Source of the DNA: Sulfotelmatobacter sp049792875
Lineage (GTDB): Bacteria > Acidobacteriota > Terriglobia > Terriglobales > Acidobacteriaceae
Length of the DNA: 64,000 nt
Direction: 5' to 3'
Assembly (NCBI GenBank): GCA_049792875.1
Contig: JBARBI010000064.1
Coordinates: 1-64,000, forward strand
The notes beneath the pieces were generated by a model. That model searched no databases. It saw nothing but the letters and a program-made list of their open reading frames with translations, and was not told the DNA's origin. Both the position numbers and the translations under genes were made by a program. Numbering within the stretch: the stretch's first letter is position 1; every line of letters begins with the position of its first letter. Shown piece by piece: positions 47,618 to 56,250 of the stretch.

Positions 47618-50600
47618 CTAGAACGTGAGTCGAAGGGCGAACTGAATCAGGCGCGGGTTGTTCACGGTCTGCGTAACTTTCGCAAAACTGGTGGTCGAAT
47701 TGATGTCTTGCATCGTGGTCAAGGGACTGCCTGGCAAGAAGAACTGCGCGTGGTTGAAGAGGTTGAAAAACTCAGTCCGGAATTCGAGGCCGAATCTTTC
47801 GCTGACATGGAATTGCTTGATTAACGAAAAATCGGTGTTGACGAAGTCCGGCCCCGTGGCCGGCGCGCGATTGGCAAAACCAAGTTCCCCTACCGGATTA
47901 CCATTTACGATGAACGTCTCCGCAGGGACGAAAGCACAGGGATTGAACCAGTTCTGAATAGTATGGATCTTGGCGGGTGCGTTGCAATTCGGATTGCCCG
48001 CCATAGGCCCTGCCTGGTTCGGATTCCCCACCTGATTCGGCCGGTTCAGTTCGTTGCCGTTCCATTGAAAGAACACACCGGAACCGTTGTTGCTGTTGAC
48101 CACGAACAGCGGAAATCCGGAAGTGATTTTCTCAATCACCGTAACCTGCCAGTTGCCGAAGGCGGCGTTGGCAGCACCGCCCCAGGTGCTACCGAAAGCT
48201 TTGCCTTTCCCGAAGGGCAAGTCATAGATCACGCTAGCAGTGAACTGGTTATTGAGATTGATTTGAGAGCGGGCCCAATCCGCGCCCTGGGTGTTGGGCA
48301 GAGGCCAGTAAGTCGCTCCTGGGGTGGTGCCCAGGTTGTCGGCCATGCCGGAGTCGTAAGTATGGGAGTACGTGTACCCTACGAGGGCATAGAGGCCGTG
48401 GCGCGCGCTCTTGGTCTCGGCTTTGGCTTGAAATGAGTTATAGGTGGCATTCCCGGCGTCGTTGAAGTTGCCGACGATCGTGAACGGGCCGTAAGGGGCG
48501 GCAAGCGCCGAGCCGCCGGGGCCGCAGCCGAGAGTATATCCAATGATGACTCCGCACGCGGTGGGAGATCCCAAATTCAAGTTGACGCCGCGAACCAGAA
48601 TGTGGTGACTCCGAGATCCGGCGTAACCAGCTGTAAGCACGATATCGCCGGGCAGTTGGCGTTCAATGTTGACGTTAAACTGCTGCACCATTCCCTGCTT
48701 GAAATTGAGGTTCTGATACAGACGTGTGCCTTCGAATGTATCGGGGTTCAGAGGCGGAGGGATGAACGGCAGGAACGCTGCTCCGATTCCGCAGCCTTGA
48801 CTTAAGAACCCGCAGGTTACAGTTCCAAGTTGCTGGAACGGAGAGAGGCCGGAGAAATTATCCGATTCCGCAAGGTACGGCGGGTTGAGCCAGAGTCCCT
48901 GGTCACCCTGGCTCCAGGAACCATCGTGGAAGATCGCGTAACCTGCGCGGAGCGCGGTCTTCTGGCTGCCAAGCACTTTCCAGGCCAGTCCGATTCGGGG
49001 CTCGATGGCGGTCTTGTCAAATTTAACACCGGCGGCTCCGTTCGATTGCACGCACGTCGTACAGCCAGCCACCGCCGGCCCGGCAACCAGGTACTGACCC
49101 GTCTGGAAGTCAAAGTTCGCCATCCGATTATGAGCTTCCGTGACAGGAGTCACGAGAGACCAGGCGATTCCGAGATTCAACGTCAGGTTTGGTGTCGCAC
49201 GCCATTCGTCCTGCACGAAGGGGCGATACATTTTCCAGCGCCGGCCGGTGGTCGCTCCCTGATAAGTCTGGTCGTGAATAGCCCCGCCAAATTGGCCCAG
49301 GAGGAGGTCCGCCTCCGGGTCGCCACTATAGGTACCATTGCCGACGGCGGTGAAGGCATCGCCCATCAGGAAGAAGCCGTCCTGGAACGCGTTGGATCGC
49401 ACATTGAGCTGGTTGGCGCGAATTCCAATGCCCATCCGGACATCGTGCTTGCCGCGAATCATGTCGAAAGAGTCGGAGATCAGGAAGACGTTGGTGCCGC
49501 CCTGGGAGGGAGCGTACCCGCGATCGCCGAGAGACCAGTAGCCGGTTAGGAACTGCATCGAACTCAGCCCACAGCTCATGCAGTCCTTGGTCGACTGGTT
49601 CACAATGCTCGGGGGCTGGGGGTAGGCGCTGTTCTGGGACCCCCCGCACGCGGTGTTCAGGTCTGCGCCCAGAATGCCGATCTTCTGCGCTTCGCACGAT
49701 CCGTTGCCGTAGGACAAAATGATGTTGAAAATGCGATTGAAGCCAAATGTGGCCTGGTTGATGTCGTGATCGGAGAAAATATGGGTTTCCGAAATCACCG
49801 CATTGCGCCCGTGATTCGTGATGCTCTGGGTGCTGGCAAAGGCTCCGGCCTCGGCGAATCCGGGGGAGCCACCAGGAACGAAAGAGCTAGCTTGGTCGTA
49901 GCTGAAGCGGGCAAACACGGAGTCTTTGCTGGAGAAGTTGTGGTCCACGCGAACGTCGAACTCGCCTTCGAAGAGTCTCCTCACGGGTACGTTTGTGTAG
50001 TTGTAGCCCGAAGAGGCGTTACTTGCGTTGCTTTGAGGATAGAGGTTGATCATGCTCTGACCAGCCCCCAGGACCAAGCCGCCGGGAATCTTATTGCAGG
50101 GCACCGCACCACCCGGGTTCTGGCTGCCGTCGGGATTGGGCGCAACGGGAACGAGTGTGCTACCTACGGTATTGCAGTAGAAGGGGGTCAATACGGGGGG
50201 ATTCGAGGAATAACCCGGCGCGTAAGGGTTGACGAGGTTAATGAAACCGTCTGCGTTGGAAGCGGGAGCATTAGGAGCGAAGCCTGGACGTGGCACGCCG
50301 AAAGGATCCTGGGTGAAGTCGCCGCCCATCATCGCCTGCGTCGGGATCAGTCCCACAAACGGGATGCCGTGCAGTTGCCTCTTGTTCTGATAGTCGAGGA
50401 AAAAGAAAGTCTTATCCTTCCGGATCGGGCCCCCAATGGCGCCGCCAAACTGGTTCAGATTGAATTTTTCCTTGGTGGACGCGAAATAGCTCTTCGCATC
50501 CAGAGCGGTGTTGCGGAAGAACTCGAACAGCGAGCCGTGAAACTGGTTCGATCCTGACTTGGTGGTGACCAGCACAGTCGGACCCGCGCGCGTACCCCAC

Positions 50601-51316
50601 TCGGCGGAGTAGTTGTAGGTGAGAACTTTGAACTCCTGGATAGCATCGATCGAAGGAAGAATTGCGATGCCGCCAGCCGTCAGTTCGTTATTGTCATTGC
50701 CATCAAACAACCAATCGGTGCTCTGGACTCGCGAGCCGCCAACCGAAAGCGAGAATGTTCCGCGGGCAGATACTTCGCTGCTGGGGCCGGCGTTGAAAAA
50801 GCTTTGCGGATTGGTTTCCTGCGTCGTGCCCGGCGTCAGTGTGGCAAGTTGGACGAAATCGCGTCCGTTCAGCGGGAGGTCGGCAACCTGCTGCGCAGTA
50901 ATCACCTGCCCCAGCGTCGGGTTCGAGGTCTGCACTGCGACTTCAGTTGCGTTGACCTCGACGCTCGTGGTCACAGACGCGGGGACGAGTTTGAAGTTGA
51001 GTTCGCGGTGTTCGTCGATTTGCAGGCGGGCATTCTTCGTTTCGGCGGCCCTAAAACCCGGCGCTTCGACTTTAATCGTGTAGTCAGCAACTCCAAGCGA
51101 CGGAATTAGGTAGTGCCCCGTCTCGTCGGTCACTGCGTCGCGAGAAACGTTGGTCGCCTGAGCGGTGACCGTAATCTTAGCGCCGGCCACGACAGCGCCA
51201 GAGTTGTCTGAAACGGTGCCAGAAAAGCTTCCGGTTGCCTGACCGTGCAGGAGCGGGCTGAACGGACATACCAGCAAACAGAAAAACACGGCGAGGCGCG
51301 CCTTCTGGCTCGACAT
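47618..51316 (-). CDS. TonB-dependent outer-membrane receptor, Oar type
   Basis: The 1,232-residue protein has a signal peptide (KARLAVFFCLLVCPFSPLLH), a carboxypeptidase-regulatory-like beta-sandwich (about residues 25-110, GSFSGTVSDNSGAVVAGAKI), a plug domain (QQVADLPLNGRDFVQLATLT, region to GTRAGPTVLVTTKSGSNQFH) and a long beta-barrel with aromatic strand ends, finishing NPRLIQFALRLTF. Such Oar/SusC-like receptors take up oligomers or bind surface ligands using TonB. The position next to an exported nucleoside hydrolase and ribokinase suggests nucleosides, nucleotides or nucleic-acid fragments as ligand; this is inference. The start is preceded by AAGGGG at a good distance. It is the largest gene in the window. 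Confidence 0.93.
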   Translation of the reverse strand: MSSQKARLAVFFCLLVCPFSPLLHGQATGSFSGTVSDNSGAVVAGAKITVTAQATNVSRDAVTDETGHYLIPSLGVADYTIKVEAPGFRAAETKNARLQIDEHRELNFKLVPASVTTSVEVNATEVAVQTSNPTLGQVITAQQVADLPLNGRDFVQLATLTPGTTQETNPQSFFNAGPSSEVSARGTFSLSVGGSRVQSTDWLFDGNDNNELTAGGIAILPSIDAIQEFKVLTYNYSAEWGTRAGPTVLVTTKSGSNQFHGSLFEFFRNTALDAKSYFASTKEKFNLNQFGGAIGGPIRKDKTFFFLDYQNKRQLHGIPFVGLIPTQAMMGGDFTQDPFGVPRPGFAPNAPASNADGFINLVNPYAPGYSSNPPVLTPFYCNTVGSTLVPVAPNPDGSQNPGGAVPCNKIPGGLVLGAGQSMINLYPQSNASNASSGYNYTNVPVRRLFEGEFDVRVDHNFSSKDSVFARFSYDQASSFVPGGSPGFAEAGAFASTQSITNHGRNAVISETHIFSDHDINQATFGFNRIFNIILSYGNGSCEAQKIGILGADLNTACGGSQNSAYPQPPSIVNQSTKDCMSCGLSSMQFLTGYWSLGDRGYAPSQGGTNVFLISDSFDMIRGKHDVRMGIGIRANQLNVRSNAFQDGFFLMGDAFTAVGNGTYSGDPEADLLLGQFGGAIHDQTYQGATTGRRWKMYRPFVQDEWRATPNLTLNLGIAWSLVTPVTEAHNRMANFDFQTGQYLVAGPAVAGCTTCVQSNGAAGVKFDKTAIEPRIGLAWKVLGSQKTALRAGYAIFHDGSWSQGDQGLWLNPPYLAESDNFSGLSPFQQLGTVTCGFLSQGCGIGAAFLPFIPPPLNPDTFEGTRLYQNLNFKQGMVQQFNVNIERQLPGDIVLTAGYAGSRSHHILVRGVNLNLGSPTACGVIIGYTLGCGPGGSALAAPYGPFTIVGNFNDAGNATYNSFQAKAETKSARHGLYALVGYTYSHTYDSGMADNLGTTPGATYWPLPNTQGADWARSQINLNNQFTASVIYDLPFGKGKAFGSTWGGAANAAFGNWQVTVIEKITSGFPLFVVNSNNGSGVFFQWNGNELNRPNQVGNPNQAGPMAGNPNCNAPAKIHTIQNWFNPCAFVPAETFIVNGNPVGELGFANRAPATGPDFVNTDFSLIKQFHVSERFGLEFRTEFFNLFNHAQFFLPGSPLTTMQDINSTTSFAKVTQTVNNPRLIQFALRLTF

Positions 51317-51653
51317 TTCTTGAACCCCTTTCGGTGGTTGCACCGCGCAAAGAAAAAGACCCTCCCCCTTCCAGTGAAGTTGGGAGGTCCCCAGACCGCA
51401 GACACGGCTTATAAATTGCCGCTGACCAGTTAGTCAAGAAGTTTCGTAGTGGAAAGGGATTAGTTGTGGTCATTTTTCAGAATCGGTGTATGCAGAAAAT
51501 CGTTATGCTAACTTGCTGTGGAAAACGTGGCCGGCACCTTGATGCCATGCGAGGCAGACCTTTGCCGGGCCCAGCAAGTTAACGGTTCAGAATTGCGGTG
51601 AAGGCGCGTGTCGGAAAATTGTCCAGGACGAATCGAAGCGGAGCGCAAAAAAG
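51317..51653. other. Leader region between ribokinase and the TonB receptor gene
   Basis: This 337-base gap lies upstream of the receptor gene on the minus strand. It contains a large imperfect hairpin (51507-51583) and an AT-rich stretch near 51425-51500 that could hold a promoter. No coding frame is convincing. Confidence 0.5.
51507..51583. promoter_or_regulatory. Structured inverted repeat in the receptor leader
   Basis: The outer arms GCTAACTTGCTG (51507-51518) and CAGCAAGTTAAC (51572-51583) pair at 11 of 12 positions. Inside them GGCCGGCA pairs with TGCCGGGCC, and the centre has TGCC-ATGCGA-GGCA. It could be a folded leader RNA, an attenuator or a pair of operator sites. There is no T-run, so it is not a simple terminator. 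Confidence 0.45.
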
Positions 51654-52583
51654 TCAAGAGCGAGTCGACCACTCAATGTCAAAGCGGGCGCGGTCGTAGA
51701 AGGATTTCTGCGTGCCGACGCCGGTTGTGGACAACCCGGCATAGAGATTCGCGCGGCGAACCGCTTCCTTCTCGGGGACTCCCTCGCCAAGAAATACCGC
51801 GAAGCTGCCAATGAAAGCATCGCCCGCGCCGGTGCTGTCAACACTGTGGACCGCGAATGGCGCCACGTGTTCGCTTCCGTCACCACCTGCGAGAAGAGAT
51901 CCTTTCGCTCCGAGGGTGATGATCACGCGTTGTATGCCACCAGCTATCAGTTTCTCCGCGCACCTTTTCGCGTCTTCGACATTCCTCACCGGAACCCCGG
52001 TGATGGTCTCAGCTTCACTCTCGTTCGGAACAAAGTAGTCGAGATTCTTCAGAGCCCCCAAGTCGACTGGTTGCGCGGGCGCGGGGTTGAGAATGCAACG
52101 AATTCCGTGTTTGCGCGCAAACTGGATGGTGTAATAAACCGTCTCCAGAGGGATCTCGAACTGCAGCACGATACAGTCGGTTGTCTTCAGCGTTTCGGCG
52201 GCGGCGTCAACGTCGGCGGGCTTCAGCGCGTCGTTCGCACCCTTGACCACCAGAATACGGTTCTGGCCGTTGGGTTCGACGAAAATCGGCGCGACTCCGC
52301 TCGACAGGCCCTCAACTTGCTTCACATGGGTAGGATCAATCCCCTGCTTGCGGAAGTTTTCGATCGTCGCCGGACCGAAGAGGTCGCTGCCTACGCGCGC
52401 GACCATGAATACTTCCGCGCCACAGAGACGCGCCGCGACGGCCTGATTCGCGCCCTTGCCACCGAAGCCCAGATCAAATTTCTGCCCGAAAATGGTTTCT
52501 CCCGGCTTCGGGAACCGGTTCGTGAAGGTCGTGAGATCAACGTTGGCGCTGCCAACCACCGCAATTCGAGGGCGCTTTGCCAT
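51654..52583 (-). CDS. rbsK: Ribokinase
   Basis: The 309-residue PfkB-family kinase phosphorylates ribose to ribose-5-phosphate. Motifs are the N-terminal VVGSANVDLTTFTNRFPKPG then GFGGKGANQAVAARLCGAEV, the anion-hole and catalytic base in SVDSTGAGDAFIGSFAVFL (GAGD), and NESEAETITGVPV. Ribokinases share the N-terminal GGKGANQA signature, which separates them from fructokinases. In this island it would recover ribose released by the nucleoside hydrolases. It is transcribed towards the TonB receptor gene; a 156-base divergent gap separates it from the amidase gene. Confidence 0.92.
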   Translation of the reverse strand: MAKRPRIAVVGSANVDLTTFTNRFPKPGETIFGQKFDLGFGGKGANQAVAARLCGAEVFMVARVGSDLFGPATIENFRKQGIDPTHVKQVEGLSSGVAPIFVEPNGQNRILVVKGANDALKPADVDAAAETLKTTDCIVLQFEIPLETVYYTIQFARKHGIRCILNPAPAQPVDLGALKNLDYFVPNESEAETITGVPVRNVEDAKRCAEKLIAGGIQRVIITLGAKGSLLAGGDGSEHVAPFAVHSVDSTGAGDAFIGSFAVFLGEGVPEKEAVRRANLYAGLSTTGVGTQKSFYDRARFDIEWSTRS

Positions 52584-52739
52584 AGACTTAGTTCCCGCAA
52601 GCTTGGAGAACGCCGAGTCTAGTCAGCGTACCTCGACCGTGTCAAACGAAACGAGGAGACGCAAGCCGGAATCGAAGTTTCTGCTATAGTTTCGTTCCTC
52701 GATCGTTCGTTCTGGATCGTTGAGTTCCTGGAGGACCGC

Positions 52740-53633
52740 ATGCCCCGCAATGTCCGCTGTGCCTTGATTCAAGCCAGCAACGCGCTCAGCACCGAACGCC
52801 CGCTTGCTCGGATCAGGAAGGCAATGATCGACAAGCACCTGAAGCTGATCGAGCAGGCCGCGCGCAAAAAGACCCAGGTCCTGTGCCTGCAGGAGCTTTT
52901 CTATGGGCCCTATTTCTGTGCGGAGCAAAACGCGCGCTGGTACGAGATGACCGAACGTGTGCCTGACGGCCCGACCACGCGTCTTATGCAGAAAATTGCG
53001 GCGAAGCACGGCATGGTGATCGTGGTGCCGGTTTACGAAGAGCAGATGCCTGGAGTCTATTTCAACACTGCGGCCGTTATCGACGCTGACGGACGCTACC
53101 TGGGAAAGTATCGCAAGCATCACCTTCCGCACTGCCACCCCGGATTCTGGGAAAAGTTTTACTTCACTCCCGGCGATCTCGGTTACCCCGTCTTTGAGAC
53201 GAAGTACGCGCGCGTGGGTGTGTACATCTGCTACGACCGTCATTTCCCCGAAGGCGCGCGCATTCTGGGATTAAACGGCGCCGAGATCGTATTCAATCCT
53301 TCCGCCACGGTCGCGGGCCTCTCGGAATATTTGTGGGAACTGGAACAACCGGCTCACGCGGTGGCCAACGGCTATTTTGTGGGCGCAATCAATCGCGTGG
53401 GGACCGAGAAGCCGTGGAGCATCGGCGAGTTTTACGGCAAGAGCTATTTCTGCAATCCGCGGGGGAAGATCATCGCCCAGGCGAGCCGCGATAAGGACGA
53501 AGTCGTGGTCGCGGATCTGGACCTCGACATGATCGCCGAGGTTCGCAAAGTTTGGCAGTTCTTCCGCGATCGCCGGCCAGAGAGCTACGGCCCGATTACG
53601 ACGCAAAGCGGAACATCTGCGGCGGCGGACTGA
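52740..53633 (+). CDS. Beta-ureidopropionase-type carbon-nitrogen hydrolase
   Basis: The 297-residue nitrilase-superfamily enzyme has the E-K-C triad: glutamate in LCLQELFYGPYF, lysine in GKYRKHHLPH, cysteine in VGVYICYDRHFPEGARIL. FNPSATVAGLSEYLWELEQP and AVANGYFVGAINRVG are close to the beta-ureidopropionase (N-carbamoyl-beta-alanine amidohydrolase) of animals and plants rather than to the 'hydantoinase-linked' M20 carbamoylases. It would release beta-alanine, CO2 and ammonia, the third step of reductive pyrimidine degradation. N-carbamoylputrescine amidase is the main alternative, but the dihydropyrimidinase and NCS1 genes nearby favour this role. CTGGAGGA precedes the ATG. It is the first gene of an operon with the permease. 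Confidence 0.85.
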   Translation: MPRNVRCALIQASNALSTERPLARIRKAMIDKHLKLIEQAARKKTQVLCLQELFYGPYFCAEQNARWYEMTERVPDGPTTRLMQKIAAKHGMVIVVPVYEEQMPGVYFNTAAVIDADGRYLGKYRKHHLPHCHPGFWEKFYFTPGDLGYPVFETKYARVGVYICYDRHFPEGARILGLNGAEIVFNPSATVAGLSEYLWELEQPAHAVANGYFVGAINRVGTEKPWSIGEFYGKSYFCNPRGKIIAQASRDKDEVVVADLDLDMIAEVRKVWQFFRDRRPESYGPITTQSGTSAAAD

Positions 53634-53669
53634 AAAGACTGACATCGTAACCTCGGAGCCGGCACGCTC

Positions 53670-55109
53670 ATGACGACCTCGGACCCTTCCCACCTCCGCT
53701 CGCGTATCGAATCCAGCCCTCTCTATAACGAAGACCTCGCGCCGGCCACCGCCGAGCGCCGGCACTGGGGCACGTACAACTTCGCCGCCCTATGGATTTC
53801 GATGTCGGTGAACATCCTTACCTACATGCTGGCCGCAAGTTTGATTCAGGGAGGAATGAACTGGAAGCAGGCAGTCGCAACCATCTTCCTGGGAAACGTA
53901 ATCGTGCTCGTCCCGATGCTGCTGAATTCGCATCCCGGCGCGAAGTACGGGATTCCGTTTCCTGTTCTAGCCCGCGCTTCGTTCGGAGTGCTGGGAGCGA
54001 ACTTCGCGGCGGTGTTGCGCGCGCTGGTCGCGTGCGGATGGTTCGGGATCCAGACTTGGATCGGCGGCGAAGCCATCAGCATCCTGCTGGCAACGCTCGT
54101 TCCCAGTTGGAAAAGCTTTGCTTACGGCCCGGCCGTTTGCTTCTTTCTCTTCTGGCTGATTAACCTGGCTGTCGTTCTCAAGGGAATCGAATACATCCGG
54201 GTTCTGCAGGGAATCAGCGCGCCGGTCTTGCTGGCCGTGGGATTGCTTCTGCTGGGATGGGCTTATCACGCAGCCGGTGGTTTCGGACCGATGCTCTCTG
54301 TGCCTTCGCGGTTCACCAGTTTCCCTGACTTCCTGAAGTTCCTGATCCCTGCGCTGAATGGGACCGTTGGTTTCTGGGCCACGGTTTCGTTGAACATCCC
54401 GGATTTCACGCGGTTCGCGCGCAACCAGCGCGAGCAGGTGATTGGGCAGGCTTTAGCTTTGCCCACGACCATGACGCTGTACGCTTTCGTCGGAATCCTT
54501 GTAACCTCCGCCACCGTGGTCATCTACGGAACTGCAATATGGGATCCGGTGCAGCTGCTCAGCCGCTTTCACTCCCCCGTAGCCGTCGGTATCTCGCTGG
54601 TCGCGATTCTGCTAGCTACTCTCAATGTCAACATCGGCGCGAACGTGGTTTCGCCGGCCAATGACTTTTCCAATCTGTGGCCGCGCGGAATCAGTTTTCG
54701 GACCGGCGGCGTCATCACCTGCTTCATGGGAATCGCGTTGATGCCATGGAAACTTCTCTCCAACTACAGGACTTTCATTCTCGGCTGGCTAGGCGGCTAC
54801 GCGGCCTTTCTCGGGCCCGTGGCAGGAATCATGATCTGCGACTACTTCGTCATTCGGCGGCGGGTGTTGCACGTCGACGACTTGTATCTTCGGGGAGGGC
54901 TCTACGAATATTCACGCGGATTCAACTGGTGCGCAGTGATCGCTCTGGCGCTAGGAGCCGGCACTGCGCTCGCCGGGCTTGAGATACCGTCGGTGCGTGC
55001 CCTGTATGACTATTCCTGGTTCGTTGGGTTCGCGGTGTCGTTCGTGGCCTATTACGCGATGATGAAATTTCAGGGTCAAGCTGTGATTGCTCCCCAGGAA
55101 GCGGCGTAA
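53670..55109 (+). CDS. NCS1-family nucleobase/hydantoin permease
   Basis: The 479-residue membrane protein has twelve predicted spans with the LeuT-like fold. It shares substrate-binding residues with the hydantoin carrier Mhp1: tryptophan and glutamine in CGWFGIQTWIGGEAISILL (helix 3), and the asparagine of NIGANVVSPANDFSNL (helix 8). Family members import uracil, cytosine, allantoin or hydantoins with sodium or protons. It follows the amidase gene by 36 bases and is likely co-transcribed, so uracil, thymine or a hydantoin is the probable substrate. Confidence 0.9.
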   Translation: MTTSDPSHLRSRIESSPLYNEDLAPATAERRHWGTYNFAALWISMSVNILTYMLAASLIQGGMNWKQAVATIFLGNVIVLVPMLLNSHPGAKYGIPFPVLARASFGVLGANFAAVLRALVACGWFGIQTWIGGEAISILLATLVPSWKSFAYGPAVCFFLFWLINLAVVLKGIEYIRVLQGISAPVLLAVGLLLLGWAYHAAGGFGPMLSVPSRFTSFPDFLKFLIPALNGTVGFWATVSLNIPDFTRFARNQREQVIGQALALPTTMTLYAFVGILVTSATVVIYGTAIWDPVQLLSRFHSPVAVGISLVAILLATLNVNIGANVVSPANDFSNLWPRGISFRTGGVITCFMGIALMPWKLLSNYRTFILGWLGGYAAFLGPVAGIMICDYFVIRRRVLHVDDLYLRGGLYEYSRGFNWCAVIALALGAGTALAGLEIPSVRALYDYSWFVGFAVSFVAYYAMMKFQGQAVIAPQEAA

Positions 55110-55117
55110 TTTACCCC

Positions 55118-56122
55118 TTATGCCTTCCTTGCTCTTAAGAATTCAGGCAGCACATGCCGCTGGTAAATCTCCAACGTCTGCTCTTCATCTCCGCACATCA
55201 GATACACGTTGAATTGCGTGACTCCGACGTCCGCCAATTCCCGCAACTTTTTGCGGTGGGCCTCGACCGGACCAACCAGGCAGAAGCGGTCCACCACTTC
55301 ATCCGAAACAAAATCTGCGTTATCACTCTCCACTTCGCAATGGTGTTGGTAATCGTAGTGTCCGCGATCCTGTACAAACGATGTCAACGCCGGAGGAAGA
55401 TCTTCGGGCTTGTATTGCCGGATCAGATCCATCACATGGTTCGAGACCAGGGCGGGGAACCAGCGCACTCGTTCGCGCGCGGTATTCAGGTCATCTGAAA
55501 CCCACACCGGCGCGGCCGCCATCACCTCGATGCGGCGCACATCGCGGCCCGCAGCGCGAGCACCCTCTTTCACAAAACCCATGCACCAGGCGATTAAGGC
55601 CGGATCGGCAAACTGCAGAATGATCCCGTCAGCGACGCGCCCTGCCATGTGCAAAACCTTGGGTCCATAGCCTGCTATCCAAACTCGCGGAGAATCTTTC
55701 GCCCAACTGAGTCGCGTGGGTTGACCGTCGTGTTGCACTTCTTTGCCGGAAGTAAGATCGCGAAACTCCGCCACTGCAGCTTCCAACTGCGACCAACTTA
55801 CGGGCTTCTTTCCCATCACGCGGCGTGAACTATCGCCGCGGCCGATGCCGAGTTCCATGCGTCCAGCGGAAATCAGATTGAGGGTTGCGAACAGACTGGC
55901 GGTCACGGTGAGGTCACGGGTCGCGGGATTCGTGACGCAGGTGCCAAGGCGCATTCGCTGCGTGTTGGTTGCCATCAGCGTCAACAGAGGATACGGCTCC
56001 TTCCATAAAACGTGAGAATCGAAAATCCAGCCGTACTCGAACCCGGCACTCTCCGCCTGCCGTGTCAGGCCTACGATGCGTTCGATCGAGATGTCAGGTT
56101 TCAGTGAAATACCGAATTGCAT
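55118..56122 (-). CDS. LLM-class (luciferase-like) flavin or F420-dependent oxidoreductase
   Basis: The 334-residue TIM-barrel protein resembles methylenetetrahydromethanopterin reductase-like LLM enzymes: MQFGISLKPDISIERIVGLT, GFEYGWIFDSHVLWKEPYPL, MRLGTCVTNPATRDLTVTAS, GRMELGIGRGDSSRRVMGKK and SPRVWIAGYGPKVLHMAGRV. It probably belongs with the CPS_4082-type group, whose members also occur in species without known F420 synthesis, so the cofactor may be FMN or F420. The start follows AAAGGA. It is divergent from dihydropyrimidinase and convergent to the NCS1 permease. It may be the oxidoreductase of the pyrimidine pathway; the reaction is inferred from position only. Confidence 0.85.
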   Translation of the reverse strand: MQFGISLKPDISIERIVGLTRQAESAGFEYGWIFDSHVLWKEPYPLLTLMATNTQRMRLGTCVTNPATRDLTVTASLFATLNLISAGRMELGIGRGDSSRRVMGKKPVSWSQLEAAVAEFRDLTSGKEVQHDGQPTRLSWAKDSPRVWIAGYGPKVLHMAGRVADGIILQFADPALIAWCMGFVKEGARAAGRDVRRIEVMAAAPVWVSDDLNTARERVRWFPALVSNHVMDLIRQYKPEDLPPALTSFVQDRGHYDYQHHCEVESDNADFVSDEVVDRFCLVGPVEAHRKKLRELADVGVTQFNVYLMCGDEEQTLEIYQRHVLPEFLRARKA

Positions 56123-56250
56123 GGCCGGTCCTTTCGCGGGCACCTATGTGAAACTGATTTTGAACAACTGATCTGAACAAGTAAAGTGCGGCAGTTTAGC
56201 ATAGAATCTTCTACTCATCTCAGTGACGGGCGCGCACCGCGGAGGACTCG

